Source: Lenisia limosa (taxonomy: Eukaryota; Breviatea). Taken from it: a stretch of DNA of 43,588 nucleotides. The DNA lies in the NCBI GenBank assembly GCA_001655205.1, contig LPNZ01003227.1:1-43588 (forward strand), written 5' to 3'. Positions 21,306-31,647 of this stretch are shown one piece after another. The notes below the pieces were generated by a model. That model saw only the letters and a list, made by a program, of their open reading frames with translations, was not told where the DNA came from and ran no database searches. The translations under genes were made by a program, and so were the position numbers. Position 1 is the first letter of the stretch. Each line of letters opens with the position of its first letter.

Positions 21306-24300
21306 ATGTCAAGCGTAAGTGGATCTGAACTCTTTGTTGTCTGTATGAATCTAGCAACCAAGGAAAACAGTCTTGATAATTATTCTTTTAGATCAAAGGA
21401 GCAGAAGATTTGGGGGTTTCTGTCCCTCGCTCTACTCGCCTTGTTGTCCGTCAGACCATGGATGTATGGCGAAAATTGGTCTAAACTTCTCATTTTGTTA
21501 GGTGACTGAAGAGCAACGCGCAATGGTCCTCGCTAAGACCAGTTATAATGTCTTTAACTTCCCAGCTCAGGTATATGTGGCAGTAAAAGGGGAGTTGCGC
21601 TTTTATCTTCCACCACATCTGCTAAATTTTTGACATAAGCAGTTTGAAGACGTTTCAGGGGACAGTATAAGCTCGTTGTTGTGATTGAGATTCAATTTTT
21701 TCAGGGAATCTAAAAGTCTCATCTTTCAGCTTCTCAATGTTGATCTTCTGTCTGACTCAGGATCTTCGGCTCTCTGGGACCGCCAGGTATGTGGCAAGTT
21801 CTTTTGATTCGCTTATCTCCTTTTCTCCTCTAATTGTTTTTTTAGTGGGCAACAATGATGCTCGGAGATGAGGTGGGTTATGGGATTTTTTTAGAGAAGA
21901 AAATATGAAATATATTATCCAGGCAACAAAAGATTAGCAACAATCCACCAAAAATGAAGCATTTCTTCCAACTGATCTTAGAAGAAAGAAATGCCCCTCC
22001 CGCATATTTTTTTTTACCAACACACCAGGAAGATAACACTCCTTTTCGAAGATTGGCAGGGTGAGTCTCTCTTTAAAAAATGTGTCTTATCTTACATTTT
22101 CAAGTCTAATCCCAATTTCACAAACCAACGGAACTCGTCCAACTGCGAGCCCAAATATCAGTGTAGGAGCTTTCACTCAACCCACCCAAGGAAAAAAAAA
22201 GACCGTACAATTTTATTGTCTCTTCAAGATACTGGGCAAGTGCATTGGAGGGGGGGGGTGAATTCGTGGAAAACTACTCCTCACTCCTAGGAAAACTACT
22301 CAAAACCCTCCAAAAATTCACTTTCGGGAAAAGTAGCGTATTTGAAAAACTCACTAATACTGAAATATAGTAACGTAGTTTTCCTAGCGAATTCACCGAT
22401 TTGTCTTCTTCTTCTTCGCTATCTCGACCTTTCCATAAGGTCTCGTTTGCTCAGCGAAGAAAATTGCTCGGACTTTGTCCTCGTGGTTTTCTTTTAGGAA
22501 ACAACCCTGAAGTTCCATGTTATTATTTATTAACATGTTGTTGAATAATCTTTACCATTTTACAGTCTTATGGTCGCAACCGTGGCTATTATCTCCTCAT
22601 GGACACCTTCCGTGATGTCTTTGAACGTGGAGATGACAGAAAGAACCTTGTACGTTGGTTTATTTTTGAGAACATATTTTCTTTTAAATTTAAATAATGC
22701 TGGCACAGACAAAATGACGGTCTAGATCCGTAACGCCATGGCCAACGACGAGACTGTGGAGTCCCTTGTAGAGACCGTTCTTGCCCCCAATGAAGGAGGG
22801 TTCGTCAACGGTGGTGAGGCCCAGCTCGAGCGCCCCAACGCCTTCATCACCCCTCAGGTTTGAACAAAGTAATATTCATTTTCTTACACCCCAGGGACGC
22901 TGTGCTGAGTTCCTTCTCTTCAGTTCCATAAAGGAGGTGCTTGAGGAGCGTCACGGTGCTGGAAAGCCTTGGTGCGGGCTCATGTCAGGGTGCTTCGGAC
23001 TAACTTCTTAGGTTCTTCCTTTCCAACGGATGGTTTGACACTACTGGAGCCCATGTTGCCAACGCCGGATTCACCCCCATCAATCTCTTCGACCCCATGA
23101 GCCTTCTTGCTGACTTTGACAAGGACAAGATCTTCACCGAGAATCCCTTCAAGGTGGGCTGATTGTGAAGCGGCTTACATTTCAGGGTAACATGAACACT
23201 GAACTGATGGAGAAGACCATCCTTGAGAAGGGTGCCGAGAACGTGCCCCTTATTGTCCTCACCATCACCAACAACAGTGCTGCCGGACAGCCCGTCTCTC
23301 TGAAGTGGGTTTTCGGCCAAGTTATCTCACTGCATCACCTTCTGACTTGCTAGGAATATGGAAGAAACTTGTCGCATTGCTAAGAAGTACGACATCCCTC
23401 TTTTCTTCGACGCTTGCAGATTCGCTGAAAACGCCTATTTCGTAAGCACATAATGTCAAGGTGCTTGACGTTGTTTTACCTCTTTAGATCAAGAAGTATG
23501 AGGCTGGTTACGATGAGTGGTCCATTGAGAAGATTGTCCAGAAGTGCTTCACCTATGCTGATGGTGCTACTATTTCCCTCAAGAAGGTAGGAACACGGAT
23601 ATTTTGATGACATTCTTAGGACGGAATGGCCAACATTGGCGGTTGCATGTTCTTCAAGGACCGCGGCGTCTTCCACCGCAAGTTCTCCACTGCTACCGTC
23701 GACATCGGCACCCGCATTAAAGAGAAGCAAATCCTTGTTCTTGGCAACGACTCCTACGGCGGTCTCACTGGTCGTGACATCCTCGCCTTAGTAAGTTAGA
23801 TGTTGTCCTAATATCTTAGTCTGTCGGTCTTAACGGTGTAACCAACCTCTCCTACCTCGAAGAAAGAATTGGACTGACTCAGTAGGCGACAAGTTTGGCT
23901 TCTCACAACTTTAGATACACCGCTCATAAGATGGCCACTGCCGGAATCCCCGTTGTTCTCCCTCCTGGTGGTCACGCTCTCTACATCGACTGTGACAAGT
24001 AGGAACCTTCCGTTCTGTCTCATGTGTAGGTTCTTTGAAGGTACCGGTACCAACATCATGGACTTCAAGGGTGTTGGTCTCACCATTGAACTTATTAAGG
24101 TTCGTTTTGCGCTCAAATGATTTCAAATGATTCATCAATACCGAGTTCTGTTTTGACTTGCTAGCGCTATGGTATCCGCGGATGTGAACTGGGGCCCTTC
24201 GCTTTTGAAATTGGTAGGCTACATGAATCCATATGTTGTTAACTTGGGTAGACCAGAAGCCCGAAGACCAGCGTGCAGGCATTTTGAACATTGTCCGTTT

Positions 24301-24614
24301 TGCCATTCCTCGGNNNNNNNNNNNNNNNNNNNNNNNNNNNNNNNNNNNNNNNNNNNNNNNNNNNNNNNNNNNNNNNNNNNNNNNNNNNNNNNNNNNNNNN
24401 NNNNNNNNNNNNNNNNNNNNNNNNNNNNNNNNNNNNNNNNNNNNNNNNNNNNNNNNNNNNNNNNNGCTCTTGCTGAACTCCACCAACACCGTGAAGAGAT
24501 CCCGAAGGTATGGCAGAAGATCCTGATTGGTTCACCCTTAAGGTCCGCATTTCCCGTGGTGAGAAGCTTCGTCTCCGCCACTTCCAGTCCGGACTTGAGC
24601 CCATTTATAATTAG
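21306..24614 (+). CDS. tnaA-like: Tryptophan indole-lyase (tryptophanase), 18 exons
   Basis: This PLP enzyme splits L-tryptophan into indole, pyruvate and ammonia. The exons join into the beta-eliminating lyase family: [91 protein letters not shown], the PLP-lysine segment [27 protein letters not shown], and [15 protein letters not shown]. The C-terminal RHF carries the His equivalent to E. coli TnaA His463. Tyrosine phenol-lyase has Phe there, so I favour tryptophanase. The first exon is only ATGTCAAGC. Introns are 29-80 nt except two: about 150-200 nt (21,590-21,730) and about 690 nt (21,872-22,565), the latter holding an inverted-repeat element. A 152-N gap removes about 50 residues near the end. 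One base appears missing near 24,506: CCGAAGGTATGG needs one more G to connect the frames. Eukaryotic copies elsewhere are thought to come from bacteria. Confidence 0.85.
22257..22397. mobile_element. Inverted-repeat element inside the tryptophanase intron, 141 bp
   Basis: The left end GGTGAATTCG-GGAAAACTAC is matched by the right end GTAGTTTTCC-CGAATTCACC as an inverted repeat of about 21 bp with a small offset. It sits in the only really long intron of the gene. A G-run abuts its left end. Confidence 0.65.
24314..24465. other. Assembly gap (152 N)
   Basis: The gap lies in the last coding region of tryptophanase, between NIVRFAIPR and [11 protein letters not shown]. Confidence 0.95.
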
Positions 24615-24966
24615 GTCATCTCATTTCAAATGTATGTATTTATTATGGATTTCCATACCCCTTACAATAATTACCTTACGTAGAAACAAAGTTTTTCTAT
24701 CATTTTATCTCTTATAATAGTGCGAGTAATTATGGTTTTTGTAAAATTTATTTTGAAAGTTTCCAAAATGCTTGTTTTTGGAAAATTTCAAAAAAAGGGT
24801 AAATTTTACAAAAAAAAAACGCACAATAACCCCAAAATGTTATTTTCCAGAACCCGGAGACGTTTTGTTGTTTTGATTTGAGTGAAAGAACGCAGATGAT
24901 TTTATTTGCAGTGCTGTCAAAATTCCACTACATTCTAATGCAGAAAAAACCAAAAAAAAAACCCAA
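24615..24966. terminator. Convergent 3' spacer with long AT-rich hairpin
   Basis: This 350-bp spacer separates the 3' ends of tryptophanase and the PPPDE-like gene. At 24,735-24,820 a near-palindrome folds: TTTTTGTAAAATTTA pairs perfectly with TAAATTTTACAAAAA, and an inner TTTCCAAAA pairs with TTTTGGAAA. It could be a small palindromic element or a structure that helps end both transcripts. The A/T tracts also suit polyadenylation. Confidence 0.5.
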
Positions 24967-27900
24967 CTACACCACTAATGATGTCATCGCCTCCACAGTA
25001 AAGCCGACAGACGACCAAGCCCCAAGCGCGACAAGTGCCACAAGGGCAGGGTGTGTCAGTGCGTCACGTGTGGCTGTGGCGTCACTCAAAATCGCAAACA
25101 AACCTTCAATAAATGAGATTGAACTTGAAATGCCCTTAGACTCTTCGAGAGAGATTTCCATAACAGACGCTGCCATTGCCGTTAAAAAGGCAAGAGCCAC
25201 GCATCCAACCCAAGTGGTCTAAAGAAGTAAGCACTTTTAGCCTTTACAAGATGAAGTAACAAAGTAATAAGTAAGCAGTCCTCTTTCCCTCCAACAACAA
25301 GGCTGTAGAAAGCCGCAATAGCAACAACAAAGACAGCTAAGACCTGTGTTGTGAGAATTACAAATAATCAACTCCTAACAACATACAATTCCAATTCCTC
25401 CCAAGATGACAGCAAAGTCATTTTCTTCACACAAATGAGCAATTGTCGAAACAGCGTTGAGTTGTCTAGCAGATTACTATTTTGATGGTAAGGAACAAAC
25501 TGTGGGAAAACGAGAGGTTTGGGTCTTTCAAGCTTTAGGGCAGCCCTCCGCTCAGTCCGCATTTTCTTCTTGTCAGTTCTGATTTTCCAGGCTGCTGACA
25601 CTCCTGAACAATAATTTTTCGTCCAAAAGCCTAACATACCAGTGGCCATTGCTTTGGTACGGCCAATAAGGCCATCTTCAAGAGCCTCTTTAGTTCTTGA
25701 CATCATAGTCTCCATCACCGCCTTGGTGCGGTCTTCTAACGTAACTTTGGGCGACTTTGGCGTTTTGAGTCTCTGCATTGGGCTTGTTGGTGCGAGGGGG
25801 ACGCCAACAGAGGGTCGGCGCTACAGAATAAGCTCATATATTTTCTTTCAAACTTGTCTCTTTTTCTGGCTTGCAGATTGAGCTGTTTTGATAGCAATTG
25901 AAGACCAAAGTTCCTAATACGTTACAACCAAATCGTATTTTGACAAAAATGAGAAAATATAAAGGTGTTCATTTTTTATGTCAAAAAAAAGTCAAAAAAA
26001 AAAAAAAAAAAANNNNNNNNNNNNNNNNNNNNNNNNNNNNNNNNNNNNNNNNNNNNNNNNNNNNNNNNNNNNNNNNNNNNNNNNNNNNNNNNNNNNNNNN
26101 NNNNNNNNNNNNNNNNNNNNNNNNNNNNNNNNNNNNNNNNNNNNNNNNNNNNNNNNNNNNNNNNNGACCTAGGGAATCAGTAACAGGGAACTCACTATTA
26201 CCTTTCAAGATCATCCTCCTCAGGGGCATTTTCGATAGGAGCTGAAGTGGCAGTCTGCTCTTCTTCTAGAGTGCTGCCAGCAGCTATGACTGGTTCTTCA
26301 AGTGATTTGGCAGAGGGGGGAGCTTCCTTCTCACCCATAACTGGTTCATCATCTTCATCCTTACCCGAATCCTTCTCATCATCAGAGCCCTTCTCATCAT
26401 CAGAGCTTTCCAGCTGCTCATCAAGCTCAGCTGCCCGCTTCTGTCTTTCTTCTTCCTGTTGCCTTTCCTCCTCTAATTTTTTCTCTTCTTGGGCCTACAA
26501 TTATAATGAAATAGTCGGCTCAAACCTCTTCTTCAATTTTCTGAAGTTTTTCTTCATGCTCTCTCTTGGCAGCAATTTCAGCCGCTGTTTGCTCAATCAT
26601 AGCGTGAGTTTCCTCTGCCTTTGTTTCGTCTAATAACCTTTGGCGCTCTTTAAAGAACTCTGCTTCTTGCTCATCTTCAATCTAATGTCCGTTAAATGTT
26701 TAATTGTGCTCACCTTGTCAATGATATCCAACTGGGCCATTAAATCAGCTTCCATCACGTCAACTCTGGCTGAAGTCGTCAGTAACATTCAAACTGGTCT
26801 TACCATTTTCGTACTCAGTCATTGTAGAGAGGAGAGAAGCAGCGAAGTGGTTTCCATTTCTAAAGAGTTAAATTGGACTTGAAAAACATACCTTCTCAAG
26901 TCAGAGTAAGGGGTGCCATCCCATGAGATTTTAAGATGGCTCACAAGTTCTGACAATTCGTTGCGGTCCATGTTTACCTCTCCCAAATGGATACGTTCGC
27001 TTAAAGGTCAATATAATCACTTCTTACGTAGCTACAAAACCGGAGTCCGTAAGGTAGTTGTCACTTGCAGTAGCCATTGTAATGATGCTACAATGCTGAT
27101 TGATAAACTAATTGGAGAAGATGAACTCACCCCATCAATGTTAACACAGACATATTCACGTTTATGGCAGACAACTGAAGCCAACTTCACTCGTTGTCCT
27201 CCAATAACCTGAGTCATATGAATCTCCAGAGGATTACACTTAACCAACATTCTTTTGAAGGGTCAGAGCGAAATTACTTGAAATCGAATTTTCATTAAAG
27301 TACAAAAGAGGGTAGTTTTCAGGAGCTTCATAAACCATCTAATTTTCCATTAAAAAAAAAACAATAATTCGATTCAATCCAAAAGGAATATCTGCAAATT
27401 ATCTTCATCACATAATATTTGTTTTGCTTTGTTATTTTATAATGTAGATAGAGCTTACAATATAAACATGGGGGTGGCTGATCTCGCCATTTTCGTCCTC
27501 CTCCTCCCCACTGTCCCCAGAGCGAAGAGCTCCAAGTGGATTAACCACCGCCTTTCCAACTGTTGTGATTCCTGTTGTTATGAAAAACACAAACGCAGTT
27601 CATTTAGCCATAAATTCAAACAAACCTTTTCCAACTCCTTTTACTCCTTTACCAACGCCCTTTCCGACACCCTGAATGATAAAAATAGGTTTCAATCCTC
27701 TTACCATTACTCCTTTTCCGACTCCTTTCCCCATGCCTTTTGCAAAGCCACCTGCTTTTCCAAACATTCCTTTCTTTTTTTGAACTACAACTTATTAGAA
27801 CAACATCCTTCAGTCTCTACAACCCGTCTACCTTCTGCTTCAAGTTCCTCTGACTCTTCTGGTGTTTCATTTTCTGAAATATTACTTGCTACACACTCAC

Positions 27901-28430
27901 CATTTTCAGGTCCTGGAAGAGGGCTTTGAGGATGTCCACCTCCAAGGCAACCGCCAGACTTCCTTTTGTGTTTCTTTTCTTCTTCTTTCCGTTTCTTCTC
28001 TTCCTCCTTTGTTTTTTTAGCATCTTCTTTCGCCTTTTTCTTGGCATCTTCTTTTTCCTACCATTTTTATTTGGAAAGATTTTTTAAAAGACAATGGACA
28101 GCAGAGTTTCATTATTTACCCTCAACCGTCCATTATTTTTGATCATAATATGAGATGAGAAATAAAACAAGGTTGTATCTGACCAAAGCCTATCACGCTT
28201 ATAAGAGATATTGGATTAGTATTACTTATATTAATTTACCCAATCATTTGCGTTACAATACCCATAATACTGAGAGCTGCAGGGGCTGGGTCATGGGACA
28301 NNNNNNNNNNNNNNNNNNNNNNNNNNNNNNNNNNNNNNNNNNNNNNNNNNNNNNNNNNNNNNNNNNNNNNNNNNNNNNNNNNNNNNNNNTGAAGCTTTCG
28401 AGCAGCTTTCTCTTCCTTAGTTTCGCCCAT
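24967..28430 (-). CDS. PPPDE-like (DeSI-type) domain, coiled-coil and C-terminal membrane protein, probably one gene
   Basis: The ATG at 28430 opens MGETKEEKAARKL, then a gap. A Lys/Glu region, a Gly-Lys-Val repeat (GKGVGKGV, GVGKGVKGVGKG) and acidic ENGEISHPHVYI follow. The next ~140 residues resemble the PPPDE/DeSI permuted papain fold: VYIMVYEAPEN, SVVCHKREYVCVN, then ERIHLGEVNM, LVSHLKISWDGTPY and RRNGNHFAASLL. The usual catalytic NCNHF reads NGNHF, and the His position also seems lost. A long charged coiled coil ends at a 153-N gap. Beyond it come AQSASQKKRQRRPSVGV, VTLEDRTKAVMETMMSRTKE and three membrane segments near 25,350, 25,180 and 25,020, with TAG at 24967-24969. The post-gap exon needs an upstream phase-1 exon, so I favour one gene; two genes remain possible. 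Function unknown. Confidence 0.5.
26013..26165. other. Assembly gap (153 N)
   Basis: The gap is bordered on the left by a long A-run. It separates the coiled-coil part from the membrane part of the minus-strand PPPDE-like gene, so the join is unproven. Confidence 0.95.
28160..28262. repeat. Dispersed repeat family C, copy 2
   Basis: This copy matches 18,500-18,605 at about 75-80% by eye over some 100 bp, same orientation. It lies in a non-coding (intron) part of the PPPDE-like gene next to the gap. Confidence 0.65.
28301..28389. other. Assembly gap (89 N)
   Basis: The gap falls just after the first ~13 codons of the PPPDE-like gene, so part of exon 1 or intron 1 is missing. Confidence 0.95.
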
Positions 28431-29123
28431 GCTGAAAGCCCTTCAGTCACAGATTCTTCTGTTTCTCTCTGTATGTTTAGATAAATCGATATTTCTATAA
28501 ATCAATAACAACTTTTTTATGTTTCGACAAAATGAGTGTTTTTTGATTTGCCATGTTGCTGTTAACCAACGAAACTGCTAAATCAGGTAAGTTTGCCCTG
28601 AGTGGAAATCCAATATCAAAAACAGTCCCATCCAAGACTTACCAAAAGTGGCATAATGATGATGGATCTCCTGTTGTCGGTCCACTTCTACTTCCTTTTT
28701 TTCGGCCTGGTAGAGGACCACTGCGACATCCCCCTTGCTGCCCGGCGCGGATCGCTGGCGGAGGCGAGAGAGCTGCGAGAGACAAAACTAACAACATACT
28801 ACAGGCGATAAACAGGAGGGAAACTGGGAAACTCGGAAGTGGAACGCTGCGTATCGGCTCGACCGCGGTCGGTGAAAACCAACGCAAAACAAACCCCTTT
28901 GCCCGGCGCCCCTGCTAGCCAGCGCCCCAAATTTGACACTTTCTTCCTTCCTTTCTTCAACTCTTCATCAACACTACAAACCAACCACAAACCACCACCA
29001 CACTCCCGTGACACTCCCCCACCACACCACACACACTCTCTGTCTGTTCCTTGCAGGTCCCTTGTGTTGTGTGTTGGTCCCTTGTGCTCTTGTCAAGCCA
29101 TTGTTATTTATAGCACATAAAAG
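28431..29123. promoter_or_regulatory. Divergent promoter region, PPPDE-like / ankyrin gene
   Basis: About 690 bp separate two divergent ATGs. The centre (28,700-28,920) is clearly GC-rich against AT-rich surroundings, like a CpG-type shared promoter. The right part is a C/A-rich tract (28,960-29,045). Open frames here are long but have no introns or domains, and I do not call a gene. Confidence 0.4.
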
Positions 29124-31647
29124 ATGCCAACAACCATCACGAACATTGTTTACACTGGACCGATTCCTCCTTCAGATTTTTCAAATCAATCGCTAACATC
29201 ATCTTCAAGCGTCAATCATCTTGCCTCTGCTATTTCAGCCAGTTCTTCGTCGATAGCATCATGCTCACAGCCAAGGTCTAGACCATCGTAGGAAAATAAA
29301 CCTGTTGATTGAGTAGGTCGTCAACACAATCTTCAAAACAGAAGCAGAAAAAAAAAAAGCAAGTCTATACTGAAAAGGTATTATTACCAGTTCTGCTCGA
29401 TAATTACATCCAGGAGATTCAGTTCCGCAAACGCTCGGTTGAAGCTAGTGGTGGTTTGAAACCAGACTCTGCTATCGTAGATCTCACGTCCCTCTTGAGC
29501 CCATGTGGAGACATTGAAACTATTAAGTCAGAATGGTTAGCTGAGGCTAGAAAGTGTAAATATTCTAGTAAGTCATATCCATAATATGACCAACTGGATG
29601 TAAACCGAGTTTCTCATTTATATCTTCAGGAGAGACTGTAATAAAAAACAAGGGTTGCGAAGCCTCGTCTACATCGTTACTTTTGTCGACCAAGATTCGG
29701 TTGAGGTATGCAATCATTTGTAAACTTACACATAGAATGCACTCTTTTTAGATGGTGTTGAAGTTGCTACAGATGAAGTGCTGTCGCTTTCACGGCTTCC
29801 TCTCACAATCCCGGCATCGTTACCGCAGATATCATCTCAACCACCACGCAGCAAACCATCAGATAAACCTGTTCAGGAGAAAGAAACTCGTTGGTACTTT
29901 GATTGGTTATTTTAACTTTATAGAGCCTTCACAGCATTTTAGACGTAAGCCGAATCCAGGTGAAATAATAAACCCTACAGGCGGACAGGCGTCAAAACCA
30001 ATGAAAAAAGGAACAAAAACTCCAGTCCCGTCAAGCTTAACGAAGGAACAGAAGCTCTTGGATGCAGCCGCTGGTAATGATGATGAAAAGGTGAGGATAT
30101 TTTAGATTCATCAATGTTACCATTATGAAAGCGGGTCTCATTCAGTAGGTTGTACGATTAGTCGAACTTGGTGCTTCAACAACCTGTACTGACAGCTTTG
30201 GCTTTACTCCGTTGCATTATGTTGCACATTCTGGGAACAATGTTAATGTGGGGAAAGCTCACACAAGGACAATTTTCTTTTGTTCCTATTGCATTATTAA
30301 CTCTCTAGCTTGCCGAATTTCTGCTTGAAGAAGGTAAGAGAAAAAAATATATCATAGTATATAGTATATGCATATATATTATTTCTCATTGCATTATCTT
30401 TATAATATATGTATAGTGACCAGGGTAAGTCTTGACTGATTTTTTACGTGATTTCCCAAGGAAAATCGGTCAAGACTTATCCTGGTCACTGTATATATGA
30501 TATCATATGTATAAATTGTATATGATATATCGTTTATTATACATATGATATTATTTATCATATACTTCAATATAAAGGACGTACATATTATATGTAATAT
30601 ATACTAGTATATAATATGATATGTCTTTAGTTATTTTGCTCAAAAAGCGTTTATCTTTTTGGAGCATGTCACATATCCTATTCAGCTTCGTATTCAGAGC
30701 CGAAAAACTTTTAGATGTTGAGGAATAATGAGTTATGCCACCTCCGTTGAAGGGTTTAGCTAAGTTCAAAAAAGTCTTATGTTAATATATTTGCTTCATG
30801 CTGTTTGAGCTAAGGCCATAGTATACTGAACTGTTATAGGTTCTTGGATTTGGCTTAAGTCATTAGGTGCAAGGGCAGATCTTCCAGACCGATACAACTA
30901 CACTGCTCTTCACCGGTGAGTTTAATGTCTTTTGGTCAGATTCAGAAGCCCCTGTCTTATTAAATAGAGCATGTTTATCTGGACAAATGCCAATGATACG
31001 GCTTATCGCAAGGTACTGTGACGACTTAACAATGGCTTCAGTCAGGTATGGTTACTTTTTAGGAGTTATTATTACATTACCCTTACTTGCTTGACGTTAC
31101 AAAATTAGTCCAATTTTACCAAGAGATTGTTGCCAGAAGGCATCTCTGAGAACAGCCTTTTCTGGTAAGAATGGAGCAGGTGATTTATGCCATGTCACAT
31201 TGCTTGCCTTTTCGTATTGCTCACATTTTTGTTAAATGTGCCATTTGTTCTTTAGAATGCTGTGATGCGTTTTTTAAAAAAAGGTAACAGTCCAGTTTTT
31301 CAGTTTGATTATTACGACAAGGGGAATAATAAGCACTCAGAGAAGATGTCACAAAGGTTTCAGCCCTTACAACTCATCAATAGCACTCTTCCCTTCTTTT
31401 TAGTCGTACGATAGTGATAAATTTATCACCATCTTGTGTTCAATAAAACAACTTACCAAACAACAAAAACCTGCCTGAAAGTTCCTCAAAAAACGTGCAC
31501 ATATTTAACGGAAGTTACTTCTAATCTGCGTAGTTTGCTGTTGATCCTGTAGAATTGGAAGCAGAGTTCAAGAGGCACCGAAACCCCTCTGGCGTTGATG
31601 ATAGCGTTGTCGCTTTGGCTTTAGCGGCAGCAGGAACACAAACCTGA
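29124..31647 (+). CDS. Ankyrin-repeat protein with Ser-rich N-terminus
   Basis: The ATG at 29124 starts a Ser/Thr-rich leader (MPTTITNIVYTGPIPPSDF...). A basic tract (SKQKQKKKKQ) and an unrecognised segment KVLLPVLLDNYIQEIQFRKR follow. Exons rejoin in frame through VIKNKDGVEVATDEVL, RRKPNPGEIINPTGG and LTKEQKLLDAAAGNDDEK. Ankyrin repeats come next: VVRLVELGASTTCTDSFGFT/PLHYVAHSGNN, then LAEFLLEEGARADLPDRYNY and TALHRACLSGQMPMIRLIAR. The C-terminal part is less clear (PILPRDCCQKASLRTAFSG, ELEAEFKRHRNPSGVDDS) and ends with TGA at 31645-31647. Ankyrin repeats bind other proteins; no catalytic domain is seen. The 533-nt intron 30,336-30,868 is very TA-rich and carries a Tc1-like palindrome. Confidence 0.65.
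30414..30491. mobile_element. Tc1/mariner-like palindromic MITE flanked by TA
   Basis: The element is almost all inverted repeat: AGTGACCAGG(G/A)TAAGTCTTGAC on the left is mirrored on the right with two mismatches over 29 bp. TA dinucleotides flank both ends (30412-30413 and 30492-30493), as expected for the TA target of Tc1/mariner transposases, whose termini often begin CAGTG. It lies in a TA-rich intron. Confidence 0.7.

Noticed and set aside
25368-25778. Separate short gene starting at MQRLKTPKSP
   Set aside because: An upstream exon ending in KKRQ joins RRPSVGV in phase through a 33-nt intron, so the coding sequence extends upstream. It is kept as part of the larger minus-strand gene, with the gap noted.
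28553-28918. Open frame of 121 codons in the divergent promoter region
   Set aside because: It has no domain, is GC-rich by base composition and overlaps other open frames on both strands. It is more likely a CpG-type promoter.
29640-30110. Possible frame break in the ankyrin gene (His/Arg-rich frame MVLKLLQMKCCRFHG)
   Set aside because: An intron starting at GTTGCGAAGC joins VIKNK to DGVEVATDEV in phase. The His/Arg-rich frame is a shadow.
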